Source of the DNA: Spirosoma arboris
GTDB taxonomy: Bacteria > Bacteroidota > Bacteroidia > Cytophagales > Spirosomataceae
Assembly: GCF_009754945.1 (NCBI RefSeq)
Contig: NZ_WPIN01000031.1
Location: 1-62,429, forward strand
Direction of reading: 5' to 3'
DNA length: 62,429 nucleotides
The notes beneath the pieces were generated by a model. The model was not told where the DNA came from and did not search any database. It saw only the letters and a program-made list of their open reading frames with translations. The position numbers and the translations under genes are program-made. Of this stretch, positions 46,221-54,600 are shown in pieces. The first letter of the stretch is position 1. Each line of letters starts with the position of its first letter.

Positions 46221-46235
46221 CTGGAAAGGACATAA
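46221..46235 (-). promoter_or_regulatory. 15-bp phage restart motif, copy 1
   Basis: CTGGAAAGGACATAA (plus strand), exact copy of those at 49915 and 56308. It lies 77 bp ahead of the S49 gene on the minus strand and follows a minus-strand terminator. On the minus strand it encodes ATG TCC TTT CCA, opening a 28-codon frame that stops before the S49 gene. Confidence 0.6.
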
Positions 46236-46270
46236 AAAAACCAGCCGTTTCGGCGTTCCGATCTGGCTGG
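46234..46270 (-). terminator. Terminator at the left edge of cargo island 1
   Basis: CCAGCC (46241-46246) pairs with GGCTGG (46265-46270), with an inner stem TCGG/CCGA; on the minus strand a T7 run follows and merges into the motif at 46221-46235. Confidence 0.6.
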
Positions 46271-46376
46271 AGCTGGCTCGTGATTTTGTTAGTAAATTTT
46301 GTAGCTTGTGGCGACTAATAAGACAGTGTCGATTTGAAGCTTATTAACATAACGTTAGATTATACAACAGATTTGA

Positions 46377-46871
46377 ATGATAAAAACCTATACTCTTAGT
46401 CTGTTTGCCGACTACTTTCAGGTATTTATTTACGATGCTTGCTTAGATTGGTCAACAGTTCGAATTGAAGCAGATTGGTGGACTGAGCAGGATAGTATAG
46501 ATATGTTCGCTTCAAAAGAGAATGGCAGGTTAATAGTAATGGAGACGTTTAGAAACTTCAATGTTCCTATCGAAGTAGCTGTTTTAGAAACAGAACCGCC
46601 CATTCATTCCTTAGACAAATGGGACCAAAGTGTTGAATGCTCGATAAGAACCCAATCTTCAGGTATCTTAATTGCTGAATTAGCTAACGAGGGACAGAAT
46701 GGATTGCTAATTGAAGGGGCTGGCCCTAATTGGCGGCTTCGGATCTACTATGGTGGCCAGAATACAATTGATCGGATGGGTATTGAGGGGAAAGATCATT
46801 ACTTGATTGAACTGTGGCCAGTTGAATCCATATCGAGTGCCGTAATAATCAAGCAAAGGCATCTAGATTAA
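46377..46871 (+). CDS. Orphan cargo protein, island 1 gene 1
   Basis: 164 residues, opposite in strand to the phage genes around it. No signal peptide. Mixed alpha/beta with many aromatic and acidic residues (LFADYFQVFIYDACLDWSTVRIEADWWTEQDS; GAGPNWRLRIYYGGQNTIDRMGIEG; YLIELWPVES). The look resembles small immunity or antitoxin-like proteins, but I do not recognise a family and do not assign a function. Followed 29 bp later by a second small gene on the same strand. Confidence 0.55.
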   Translation: MIKTYTLSLFADYFQVFIYDACLDWSTVRIEADWWTEQDSIDMFASKENGRLIVMETFRNFNVPIEVAVLETEPPIHSLDKWDQSVECSIRTQSSGILIAELANEGQNGLLIEGAGPNWRLRIYYGGQNTIDRMGIEGKDHYLIELWPVESISSAVIIKQRHLD

Positions 46872-46900
46872 CATATTGCCACTTATACAACACATTACTT

Positions 46901-47146
46901 ATGGATAGCAAAGCTACTTTTTCGAATGCTTTTGGACCTCAAAAAGACATTGAAGCAGGCCTTTTATCGCTTAAAAATATAGGGTTGAGCCAAGCGGATT
47001 CGATAAAACTATTAATTCAAGTATTAAATATTTCCCTCTCTGAGGCTGATAAAATAGTGCTAAACTCGGCTACGTGGAAAGACTACAAAAACGATACAAT
47101 CTCTCTACGTGAAGCCATTTATGAGACTTGGAAAGATTTGCAATAA
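46901..47146 (+). CDS. Orphan cargo protein, island 1 gene 2
   Basis: 81 residues, all-helical prediction (EAGLLSLKNIGLSQADSIKLLIQVLNISLSEADKIVLNSATWKDYKN; REAIYETWKDL). Two repeated-looking LSxADxI segments suggest a small helical repeat. No family recognised. It probably forms a two-gene unit with the preceding gene, ending at a bidirectional terminator. Confidence 0.55.
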   Translation: MDSKATFSNAFGPQKDIEAGLLSLKNIGLSQADSIKLLIQVLNISLSEADKIVLNSATWKDYKNDTISLREAIYETWKDLQ

Positions 47147-47230
47147 AACCAGATGACACGCATATAATCTATCTTGCAAATTCTGTCTTTATTCGAATAA
47201 CATAACATGAGTTATTCAACAAATTTAAGA

Positions 47231-47278
47231 AAAATGCAAAACGGCCAGTCTTATCTAGGTCTGGCCTTTTTGCATTTT
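47231..47278. terminator. Bidirectional terminator at the right edge of island 1
   Basis: Arms AAAATGCAAAACGGCCAG (47231-47248) and CTGGCCTTTTTGCATTTT (47261-47278), one mismatch. It separates the plus-strand cargo from the minus-strand DUF1353 gene and touches that gene's stop codon. Confidence 0.85.
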
Positions 47279-47744
47279 ATCCCTTTCCTGCCTGGCTTCT
47301 GAATTTGCGCCAATTCCACCACCCAAACAGCCGAACCCCGGCGTAATAGATCTTATTTCTGAACCGCCCAGGGTTAAACCGTTCCATTAGCTCCAGGTAA
47401 ACGCCATCTGCGTAAGCCCTGGCTGCTTTGGGAGTTAACCTCAGTAACTCCTGATAAGTATCCGTAAATGCCTCCCAATCCGTATAGAGTCGATCATGGC
47501 CCATTGCGGCCAGGTTCGTTTTATTGTCATAGGCTGGCAGTACGCTCTGGCTCCAGGGTGGTGTGCTGTGGCAATCGGTCAGAAAGTCGGCAGGAATCAA
47601 CAAAACCCGCAAATCGGCCAATTCGACTAGTATATCGTGAAATACTAGCATTTGGTCGGTTTTGGGTAACTGGCTGGACATGACAACGATTAGGCTGTAA
47701 TCCGTATCCAATCGACCAATAAAAATGGGCTCCCCTTGTTCCAT
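47277..47744 (-). CDS. DUF1353-like phage protein
   Basis: 155 residues. The pattern LLIPADFLTDCHSTPPWSQSVLP...AAMGHDRLYTDWEAF matches DUF1353, with a conserved Asp region and the HDxLY motif that suggests a metal-dependent hydrolase-like site. A C-terminal basic tail (WWNWRKFRSQAGKG) follows. DUF1353 genes are common late in tail or lysis regions of phages; the activity is not established. Confidence 0.6.
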   Translation of the reverse strand: MEQGEPIFIGRLDTDYSLIVVMSSQLPKTDQMLVFHDILVELADLRVLLIPADFLTDCHSTPPWSQSVLPAYDNKTNLAAMGHDRLYTDWEAFTDTYQELLRLTPKAARAYADGVYLELMERFNPGRFRNKIYYAGVRLFGWWNWRKFRSQAGKG

Positions 47745-47746
47745 GC

Positions 47747-48196
47747 TTACAATTCGCCCCGGTGGTCGATGTTGGCTATTTCGCCCTGAATCAGCGCGTA
47801 GATAAGGGTCGTAACCGGCGTTTTGTCACTTATCGGTAAGCCCATCTTTTTCAGGTCTCCCAGGGTAATGGCCTGGAAATAATCCCGCTGGCTTATGGCG
47901 CCCTCGGTTCCTAGCTCCACCACCTGGCCAGCGGCATTCACCAAAGAGCCAACGGTTTGCCGCGTTACGATTTGATCGGCGTACCGTTGCAGGCTGGCCT
48001 GGCGTTGTGCTGGTGTTAGTGTTTCGTCGGCTTCTATCAGGTCGGTCATTGGCTTACTGGTGGCCGTGTCCAGGGTAATTACCCGTACCTGTTGAACCAT
48101 GTTCAAATCTTCGGTAATTACAAAGTTTAAATGCTTGCCTACCCGTTTAAATCCGGTTGGCTTTTCGGGGCTGATGGGTTGACTAATTGACTCCAT
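47747..48196 (-). CDS. Small phage structural protein
   Basis: 149 residues from the ATG at 48196 (MESISQPISPEKPTGFKRVGK); an upstream start would overlap the fibre gene with out-of-character sequence. Helix- and strand-mixed, no motif recognised. Its stop lies 2 bp before the DUF1353 gene, so it is in the same operon. Confidence 0.5.
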   Translation of the reverse strand: MESISQPISPEKPTGFKRVGKHLNFVITEDLNMVQQVRVITLDTATSKPMTDLIEADETLTPAQRQASLQRYADQIVTRQTVGSLVNAAGQVVELGTEGAISQRDYFQAITLGDLKKMGLPISDKTPVTTLIYALIQGEIANIDHRGEL

Positions 48197-48218
48197 AAAG
48201 TGTAGTAAAAAAAGGTTG

Positions 48219-49292
48219 TTAGAATGTACTGAGGGCAGTCCGTTTCCAGCCTGCTGTTGTTTTGACATAGACATAATTGGCATCCCAGGCCACTTGCCCT
48301 ATCGCTCCGTTAGCATCGCTGCTGCTGGTGGGCGTGTAGGAAGTCTCTAACCGCAACTGCTGGTGGCCGGTGGCTCCTTTTACATGCAAGGCGCTGGTAG
48401 GTGAGCCCGTATTCACCCCCATCTTTCCATTGGTGGCATTACCCGAGTTGACGTTCACCGTGGCCCCATCCAGGTTAAGATTCAGGTAAACACCGTTCGT
48501 GCGGTCGTAACACAAAATAGCCCCATTCCCTGGTGAAGCCCCATAAATGATTTCGACCCCAGAATCCGAGGTGGGAACCGTGAACGACTTGACACGAGTC
48601 ATACCCGTCACGTCCACCAACCCATTGCCCTGAATCCGCATGAGTTCTTTACTGGTGGCCGGAGTCAGCCCCGCATAAAAAGCATGAGCCGATGAGGTGT
48701 CGGAAACCTGATACCGGAAAATGGCACTGTTGATACCCAACCCGAAAAATTGGTGGTCATTGCCCGTTGCATCGTAGAGAACGATGCGTCTACTGCCCAG
48801 TACCGACGCCAGCTTAACGACCTGGCTAACTTCGTTGATGAGGATCGGATAGGCCACAGCCGCCCCATAAGGTCGATACTTCAAGACCGCATCCGAATCA
48901 ACGCCAAACTGTTGTATCCCAACTCCCGGAACCAGAAATTCGAGATAAGCTGGCCCACTCCCAATCGAGCCCTGCACTTGAAGTGCTGACTGATAGAGGG
49001 CTGTAGCGGCCATTGTTGCCGCCGTCGATTGAACTTTGGTATCCAGACTGCCCGTCAGGGAAATTTTGCCCGCCCGGTAAATCGCATCGGCATTACTGCC
49101 ACCAGGCTGGTTATCGGATGTCCGTAGCCAGGTAGTCAGGTTGCCATTGATGGCCGTCTTGACCCAATCAATGAGGGTAAATAAAGCCGCCCGTACAAAG
49201 GCCGCTGTGCCCCGGCGTGGTAGGCCAGGGTTTGCATCGGGAATGTTGGAATTAATGAGCGCCTTTAGCGCTGTGTCGTCTGGTGCTGCCAT
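48219..49292 (-). CDS. Putative tail fibre or appendage protein
   Basis: 357 residues. The C-terminal part has GKMGVNTGSPTSALHVKGATGHQQLRLETS, related in pattern to VGIGTSAPTASLHV in the host repeat proteins at 7627-9249 and 11658-13388, followed by a short terminal domain (QVAWDANYVYVKTTAGWKR). The N-terminus looks like an attachment segment (DDTALKALINSNIPDANPGLPRRG). Likely a distal tail protein involved in surface contact. Confidence 0.55.
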   Translation of the reverse strand: MAAPDDTALKALINSNIPDANPGLPRRGTAAFVRAALFTLIDWVKTAINGNLTTWLRTSDNQPGGSNADAIYRAGKISLTGSLDTKVQSTAATMAATALYQSALQVQGSIGSGPAYLEFLVPGVGIQQFGVDSDAVLKYRPYGAAVAYPILINEVSQVVKLASVLGSRRIVLYDATGNDHQFFGLGINSAIFRYQVSDTSSAHAFYAGLTPATSKELMRIQGNGLVDVTGMTRVKSFTVPTSDSGVEIIYGASPGNGAILCYDRTNGVYLNLNLDGATVNVNSGNATNGKMGVNTGSPTSALHVKGATGHQQLRLETSYTPTSSSDANGAIGQVAWDANYVYVKTTAGWKRTALSTF

Positions 49293-49319
49293 TCGTTAGT
49301 CGTGTTGTTAGTTGTTGGT

Positions 49320-49883
49320 TTACGCGTTAAAGGATAGGTCAAAGGCTAAATCGAAATCGACATCGGCAAAGAGTTGGGTCGAGTCGAAGGTTTCCAGGAA
49401 CCAGGCCGGATGGGTAGCCCGGCCCCGAAAGGTGAGCGTTTGGCTGTTGATGGATCCTACGGCCCTACTGGCCTCCATGCGTAAACCATTACCCCATTCG
49501 CCCGCCAGGTAAGCTAGGCCATTCCGGTCGAGCCAGAGAGCCAGCCAGCGCCTGGCTTTGTTTCGGTGGATCCAATCCAGCAGGCCAGCCTGGTTTTTGG
49601 GAATGGTGGCCATCAGCTCCAGGCTCCAGGCCGTTCCGGCTCCGCTGGTTTCGCTGCTCTCCTGGAATGAGCCCCCGCCAATGGGAAAGATTAACTCCGT
49701 GGCTACGGATCCACCGGCCACGGCCAGGCCAAAACGGGAAATGATTCCCGGCGCTGGAGCTGGCCACTCCCCCGGTGGTGAGAGTGCCAGCACGGCCTCT
49801 ATCGGTAGGAGCTTAAGTCTGGCCACCTGGCCAGCGTTAGGCTGTTGTTGATAGCTGCCAAACGATTGCTCGGTTAGTACCAT
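49320..49883 (-). CDS. Phage tail-associated protein
   Basis: 187 residues, beta-rich with many aromatic residues (GTAWSLELMATIPKNQAGLLDWIHRNKARRWLALWLDRNGLAYLAGEWGNG). First gene of the downstream unit after the 49951-49985 terminator, with the 15-bp motif 32 bp ahead; the 17-codon frame opened by that motif ends by overlapping this start codon (ATGGTACTAA). No family recognised. Confidence 0.5.
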   Translation of the reverse strand: MVLTEQSFGSYQQQPNAGQVARLKLLPIEAVLALSPPGEWPAPAPGIISRFGLAVAGGSVATELIFPIGGGSFQESSETSGAGTAWSLELMATIPKNQAGLLDWIHRNKARRWLALWLDRNGLAYLAGEWGNGLRMEASRAVGSINSQTLTFRGRATHPAWFLETFDSTQLFADVDFDLAFDLSFNA

Positions 49884-49914
49884 AATAGGCCAAAAGTAAT
49901 GGCCTGGCCCACCA

Positions 49915-49929
49915 CTGGAAAGGACATAA
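49915..49929 (-). promoter_or_regulatory. 15-bp phage restart motif, copy 2
   Basis: CTGGAAAGGACATAA on the plus strand. On the minus strand TACTTTTG, a perfect TAnnTTTG, follows about 20 bp further toward the gene at 49883. Confidence 0.6.
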
Positions 49930-49950
49930 GTTTATAGGGTACCAGAAAAC

Positions 49951-49985
49951 AAAAACGCCCTCCATGTCAAATGGAGGGCGTTTTT
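49951..49985 (-). terminator. Terminator at the left edge of island 2
   Basis: Fifteen-bp perfect arms AAAAACGCCCTCCAT and complement with a 5-nt loop, ending in T5 on the minus strand; it ends the unit of the gene at 50091-50564 and precedes the motif at 49915. Confidence 0.85.
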
Positions 49986-50090
49986 GTGGCTAAACAGCCC
50001 GGCCCAAACTGCACGCATCCGGCCTAATCTGTTTAAATCCGGCCCAAACTGCTCCAGGCCGGACTTTTTAATGCAAACTTTTTTACGAGT

Positions 50091-50564
50091 TTACTCAGCG
50101 GCCACCAGTTCCCGGTTTGCTTTGTCCATTCGCTCCAGGTAGTCCCGGTAGATTTTACGAACGGTATCAAAGTCAATATCCACATCGGCCTCGATATGAT
50201 AGCGGGCCAGGAAATTGCGGATAAAGCGGGAATAGTCGCCCCCGCATAGCTCATGCAAGGCCCTGACCTCACAAATCAGCGAGCGCCGAAACTGTTCATC
50301 TAACGACTTAACCAGGCTGGCGTATTTCTCAGGAGGCACCTCCATCGTACGATCCCGATTGGGGTAATAAATAACCAGCTTGGCGCCCGTAATGTCGGGT
50401 TTGGGAATGGGGTATAAAATCGGCCTGGTAATACTGGCGATGTAGGAGCCAACCAGAGAGCGACCGCTAACCGAAAGAGCCCCGTCTACCAGGTCGCCAA
50501 ATTCAGGATTTAACAGATACTTTTTGAGGTACTTGGGGACAGAAAGAACAACGCGTTTACGCAT
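50091..50564 (-). CDS. Phage or cargo protein of unknown function
   Basis: 157 residues. Basic N-terminus (MRKRVVLSVPKYLKKYLLNPEFG), then strands (PDITGAKLVIYYPNRDRTMEVPPE) and a helical C-terminal half (ALHELCGGDYSRFIRNFLARYHIEADVDIDFDTVRKIYRDYLERMDKANREL). It forms its own unit, with a terminator downstream and a divergent cargo gene upstream, so it may be cargo of island 2 rather than a tail gene. Function unknown. Confidence 0.55.
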   Translation of the reverse strand: MRKRVVLSVPKYLKKYLLNPEFGDLVDGALSVSGRSLVGSYIASITRPILYPIPKPDITGAKLVIYYPNRDRTMEVPPEKYASLVKSLDEQFRRSLICEVRALHELCGGDYSRFIRNFLARYHIEADVDIDFDTVRKIYRDYLERMDKANRELVAAE

Positions 50565-50746
50565 TCAGAAAGAAGAGATTTATTCATACAGTAGATCGCT
50601 AACGGGATTGGTAAAGATATGAAATAATACACAATTCAGTATTTATTGATTTTTCCACATAACTATCCTATGTAAGACAATAAACAACTTGGGAATATTA
50701 AGAGAGAAACAGTAATCTTGTAGCGCTTAAAAATCACTTAATTCGT

Positions 50747-51589
50747 ATGATTTCCAAACTCACCATTTTAATTTTCACCTTAGTAAGTCTCACTCTTCAC
50801 GCTCAGAATGAAGAGAAAAAATATGAACTAGAGCGGCTGACTCGTAAAAAGAATCACATTAAAGAGGGATTTATTTATGATTATGATATTGTCACAAACG
50901 ATAGCAGCCTAGTTTCACATAATTTTTATGATAGTACTGGCAATATGACAAAGAGAAAAAATTATAATCCCAATGGAAAGCATAGCTATGATGGGATATT
51001 TACTTATAATGATAAAGGCCTAAAAATTCAAGAAACAGGTTATGATGAAAATGGGGATCTCATGCAAGTATTTGTCTATACCTATGACAACGATGGAAAT
51101 CAAACCGATTATCAACAATTGAGCCCCAATAGGAAAATACTAGTTCATCAAAAACGTGTTTTCAATTCGAAAAGGCAACAAACAGAGCTATATAATAAGC
51201 TATATAATGAAGATAAATTTCATTTGGCAGCCACATATTCGTACAATGCCGAAGGGAACCAAATTGGCTCTACTACATATACAAAGAATGGTGATACAGG
51301 TGATCTTAGTGAGTATACTTATGATAGTTATGGCAATTTGACTGCTATTTATCATACTGGAAATCAAGGAAAAATACTCGTTCGCACAGATCATTACGAC
51401 GATAAGCAACAGCTAATAGAGTCGAAATTCTATCAACGGAATAAGTATTATACGGATGGTCAGCTAGCACTAGCCCCAACTGATCGAAGAACTGTTTTCA
51501 AATATGATATAGATGGAAACAAAATTGAAGAATTAGAGTGGAATAAAACTGTCCTGGTTAAACGTACCCGATATTACTTCATCAAGTAA
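50747..51589 (+). CDS. Secreted YD-repeat-like protein, island 2 cargo
   Basis: 280 residues. Signal peptide MISKLTILIFTLVSLTLHAQ, then about seven short beta repeats of the YxYDxxGNxx type (NFYDSTGNMTKRKNYNPNGK, FTYNDKGLKIQETGYDENGD, YTYDNDGNQTDY, YTYDSYGNLTAIYH). Such RHS-like beta repeats occur in host exported proteins rather than in virions. It is transcribed against the phage genes and is more AT-rich. A lysogenic-conversion gene changing the cell surface or periplasm is a reasonable guess. Confidence 0.6.
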   Translation: MISKLTILIFTLVSLTLHAQNEEKKYELERLTRKKNHIKEGFIYDYDIVTNDSSLVSHNFYDSTGNMTKRKNYNPNGKHSYDGIFTYNDKGLKIQETGYDENGDLMQVFVYTYDNDGNQTDYQQLSPNRKILVHQKRVFNSKRQQTELYNKLYNEDKFHLAATYSYNAEGNQIGSTTYTKNGDTGDLSEYTYDSYGNLTAIYHTGNQGKILVRTDHYDDKQQLIESKFYQRNKYYTDGQLALAPTDRRTVFKYDIDGNKIEELEWNKTVLVKRTRYYFIK

Positions 51590-51598
51590 ATAAACCCC

Positions 51599-51629
51599 AA
51601 AAGGCAGCTTGTTTAATAAGCTGCCTTTT
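51599..51629. terminator. Bidirectional terminator at the right edge of island 2
   Basis: AAAAGGCAGCTT and AAGCTGCCTTTT arms with a 7-nt loop, between the plus-strand YD-repeat gene and the minus-strand tape-measure stop. Confidence 0.85.
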
Positions 51630-51641
51630 TGATTAAAAATA

Positions 51642-54600
51642 TCATTTAAAAGAGGAAATTCGGCTAATTAAGGCATCCAAACGCCCCGCCTGGTTCGTGC
51701 CCCAAACGGCCCCCTGTACGCCATCCACCGCGTTTTTCACCTGGTAAACGGCTCCCTCTACCGCGTTCACGGATCTCTTTAAGCCACCTACCTGGCCAGC
51801 CATCGTATCCAGGCCGTTCTGGGTAGTGGTAGCCAGGTTGGCCAGTGCCTGGTTATTGTTCCTAGTAAGGGTAGATAGTGAGTTATCTATGTTGCTGGCC
51901 AGCGTTCTCATAGCCCGCTTTAAATCCTCTCCGGTGGCTTTGTTTACGTCGATAATTTCACTTAACAGCTTAATCTGCATTTTACCCTGTTCCATTGCCT
52001 GGCTTTGGGCTCGCTGGCCTTCTGCCAGGCCTCCAGCAGCTTCTGGATCATCGTTAAGCACCACCCCACCGGCATCATACCGGCGCTTATTACCAACTAT
52101 CCCACCATAGACAAACATAGAGTTAGAATACCTGGCCGCGTCCAACAAACCACCCTCTCGGAAGGCAGCGCCCCGGTAGTCCGTTACTGGTTTATTGCGC
52201 TGGCCTGGCGTTCTGGCGTTTCTAAACATTTTCTGGATTAGTGGCATATTGGCGCGGGTTTGTTCCCGGCTTATTATGGCCTCTTCGCCCTCCATTTCGC
52301 CCCGCTCCTGGCCGGTGGCCCTATCAATAATGGCCAGCCCTCCAGTGCCGTAACTGGATCCATGCCGCCCTCCCTGTGGAATAAAGCCGCCCTGTGCAAA
52401 CTGTGGCGTTGACTGGTTGCGAATGCTGTTTACCTGGATAGCCGTCATTACTGCCGATGCGGCTGCAAATACCAGGTTCACCGGCCAGAATCCAGAGGCC
52501 AGCGCTTTGAGCGTGGCCAGTGCCCCGGTAATCAGTGCACTGGCAATATCGGCTTTCTTTTGAGCCTCCCAGGCCTTTGTTTTAGCCGCTACTTCTATGG
52601 CTTTGGCTTTCTTATTCTCGGCATCTATAGCAGCCTCCAAATCCTTTTTGTTCTGGATACGGGTCGCTTTTTCCTGCTCCAGCAGTTTGAGTTTAGCGGC
52701 CTTCTCTTCCTCTGCCGTTTTGACCTTTGCCGCTGCTTCGTCTTTGGCTGTCTGGATCAATTCTTTGGCCCGGTCTTTATCAGCAGTCTCCAGCTCCTTC
52801 AAGAGTTTAATCTTGCTCTCGGCTTCCTCGGTGGCATCTTTGGTCTTTTTCTCGTATTCCTCCTTTGATAATTTGGTCTTCGTCTCAAAGTCCTCTTTGG
52901 CCTGTTTGATCTCCAGTTCAGCGCGGTCTTTGCTCTCCTGGATCATCTTTTTGCGGGTGGCTGAATCCAGCTCTGTCCGCTTGTTGATGCTAGCTATTTC
53001 CGCATCTCGGGTGGCTTCGGCAGCGTCTATTTTTTGCTGCTTTTCATCTTTGGCGTTCTCTATGGCATCGTCATGTACCGCTTTGGCCGCTGCTGTCTTT
53101 TCCGCTTTCTCCTGCCTGGAGCGCTCAATTTCGGCCTCCATATCGGCCTTACCTTGTGCGTTACTGGCATTGGAGTAGAGTGTTTCCAGGCTGGTGATTT
53201 TGTCGGTTTCTTCCTGTTTGAGCGCTTTTATTTTCTCGCTCGATTCGGTCTTGGTTTTGTCGATGGCAGCGGTTGCGTCAGTGATCGCGTTCTGCTCTAC
53301 GGCCACCTGGTCATTTAGAATCGCTACTTTCTCATCTCGTTCTCGTTTGGCTTCGGCGATCTCTTTATCGGCCCGTTGTTTGGCCAGATCGGCCAGGAAC
53401 TGTGCGGCCTGTTTGGCCATCTCCCCAACGGCTGCGTATTTCTCGGTATTCTCCTGGAGCCGCTTTTGCCAGGCCTGCTGTTCGCCCGTTACAATCTTAT
53501 TGGCGTGGTCGATAAAGCCCGATAGATCGCCCTTTAGAATGGCGCTAAAGGCCTGGCTGGTCTCTGACCAAATGGCGTTCTTTTTCTCCTTTAGCTCAGT
53601 TTCAATTTTGGCAATTTCTGCCGCGTTTTTGCCGGTGGCCAGTTCCCGCTCTGTTCGGTAGCGATTCTCAATGGCCGTTAGGGTGGTGGCTAGTTGGTCT
53701 TTATCCGTTATCTCACGGGTGGCTTTGGCCTTTTCGGCGGCTTCTTCGGCATCTAGCTTTTGAATCGTGGCGTTTAACTGGATCGTAAGCCGCTCCTGGT
53801 GGATCGCAGCCAACTTGGTGGCGTTGCCTTTGGCCTGGAGCTCCTTCAGATCGAGCATGGCGTTTTCGGCCAGTCGTTCCTGCTCCAAAACAAACTTGGT
53901 ATTGGCCAGCCGTTTGGCTTCTTCTTCTTCGGTTTTCTGGCGCTTTTTCTCGGCAAATTCGCCTACTACCCTGGCCACATCTTCCTCCATTTTGAGGTCT
54001 AGCGCGGCTATCTGTTTGTTTTTTAGATCCTCGCTTTGGATGCCCCTCATGATGGCCTCTGCGGCCAAATCCCGCTTGGCTCCAATCTTGGCTATTTCCC
54101 GCTGGAGCTCATCCTTTATGCCCGCTATGTGAGCGTCTGCCTCAATTTGGGCCAAATCCTCCAGCGCTTTCTGGTTGGCTTTTTCTCGTTCCTTAAGTGC
54201 CTGCTCATGCTCTTTTAAATCGGCCTTTCGGGCCTTTTCTTCCTCTTTTGCCGCTTGGGTCAGTGCCTTCTTTTGCTCATCACTGAGCCCTTTAGCGTGG
54301 GCTTCGCCCTGCTTCTTTCCGGCAAATTCGGCCTTTGTCACGCTGGCCGGATCCGCCCAAATGGCCACCACGGCAGCGGCTCCCTCCTTGACATTGGTTT
54401 TAACGTCGGCTATCACTTTGGCCCCCGCTGCTTTGGTCTGATCCCAGGCCTTACCAGCGGCCTCGAAATTGCCACTTAAAAACAGGCCAATGGCCGTCCC
54501 TAAGTTTTTCATCACCCCCGCCGATCCCACCGCAAAATCGGCCAGCGTACTCCAGTAGGTGGTAACGACGGTTATGAGTGTTCCCACTACTTTAACCATT

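Noticed and set aside
48219..49292. Fibre gene as a target of a diversity-generating retroelement
   Set aside because: No reverse transcriptase and no template/variable repeat pair is visible in the window.
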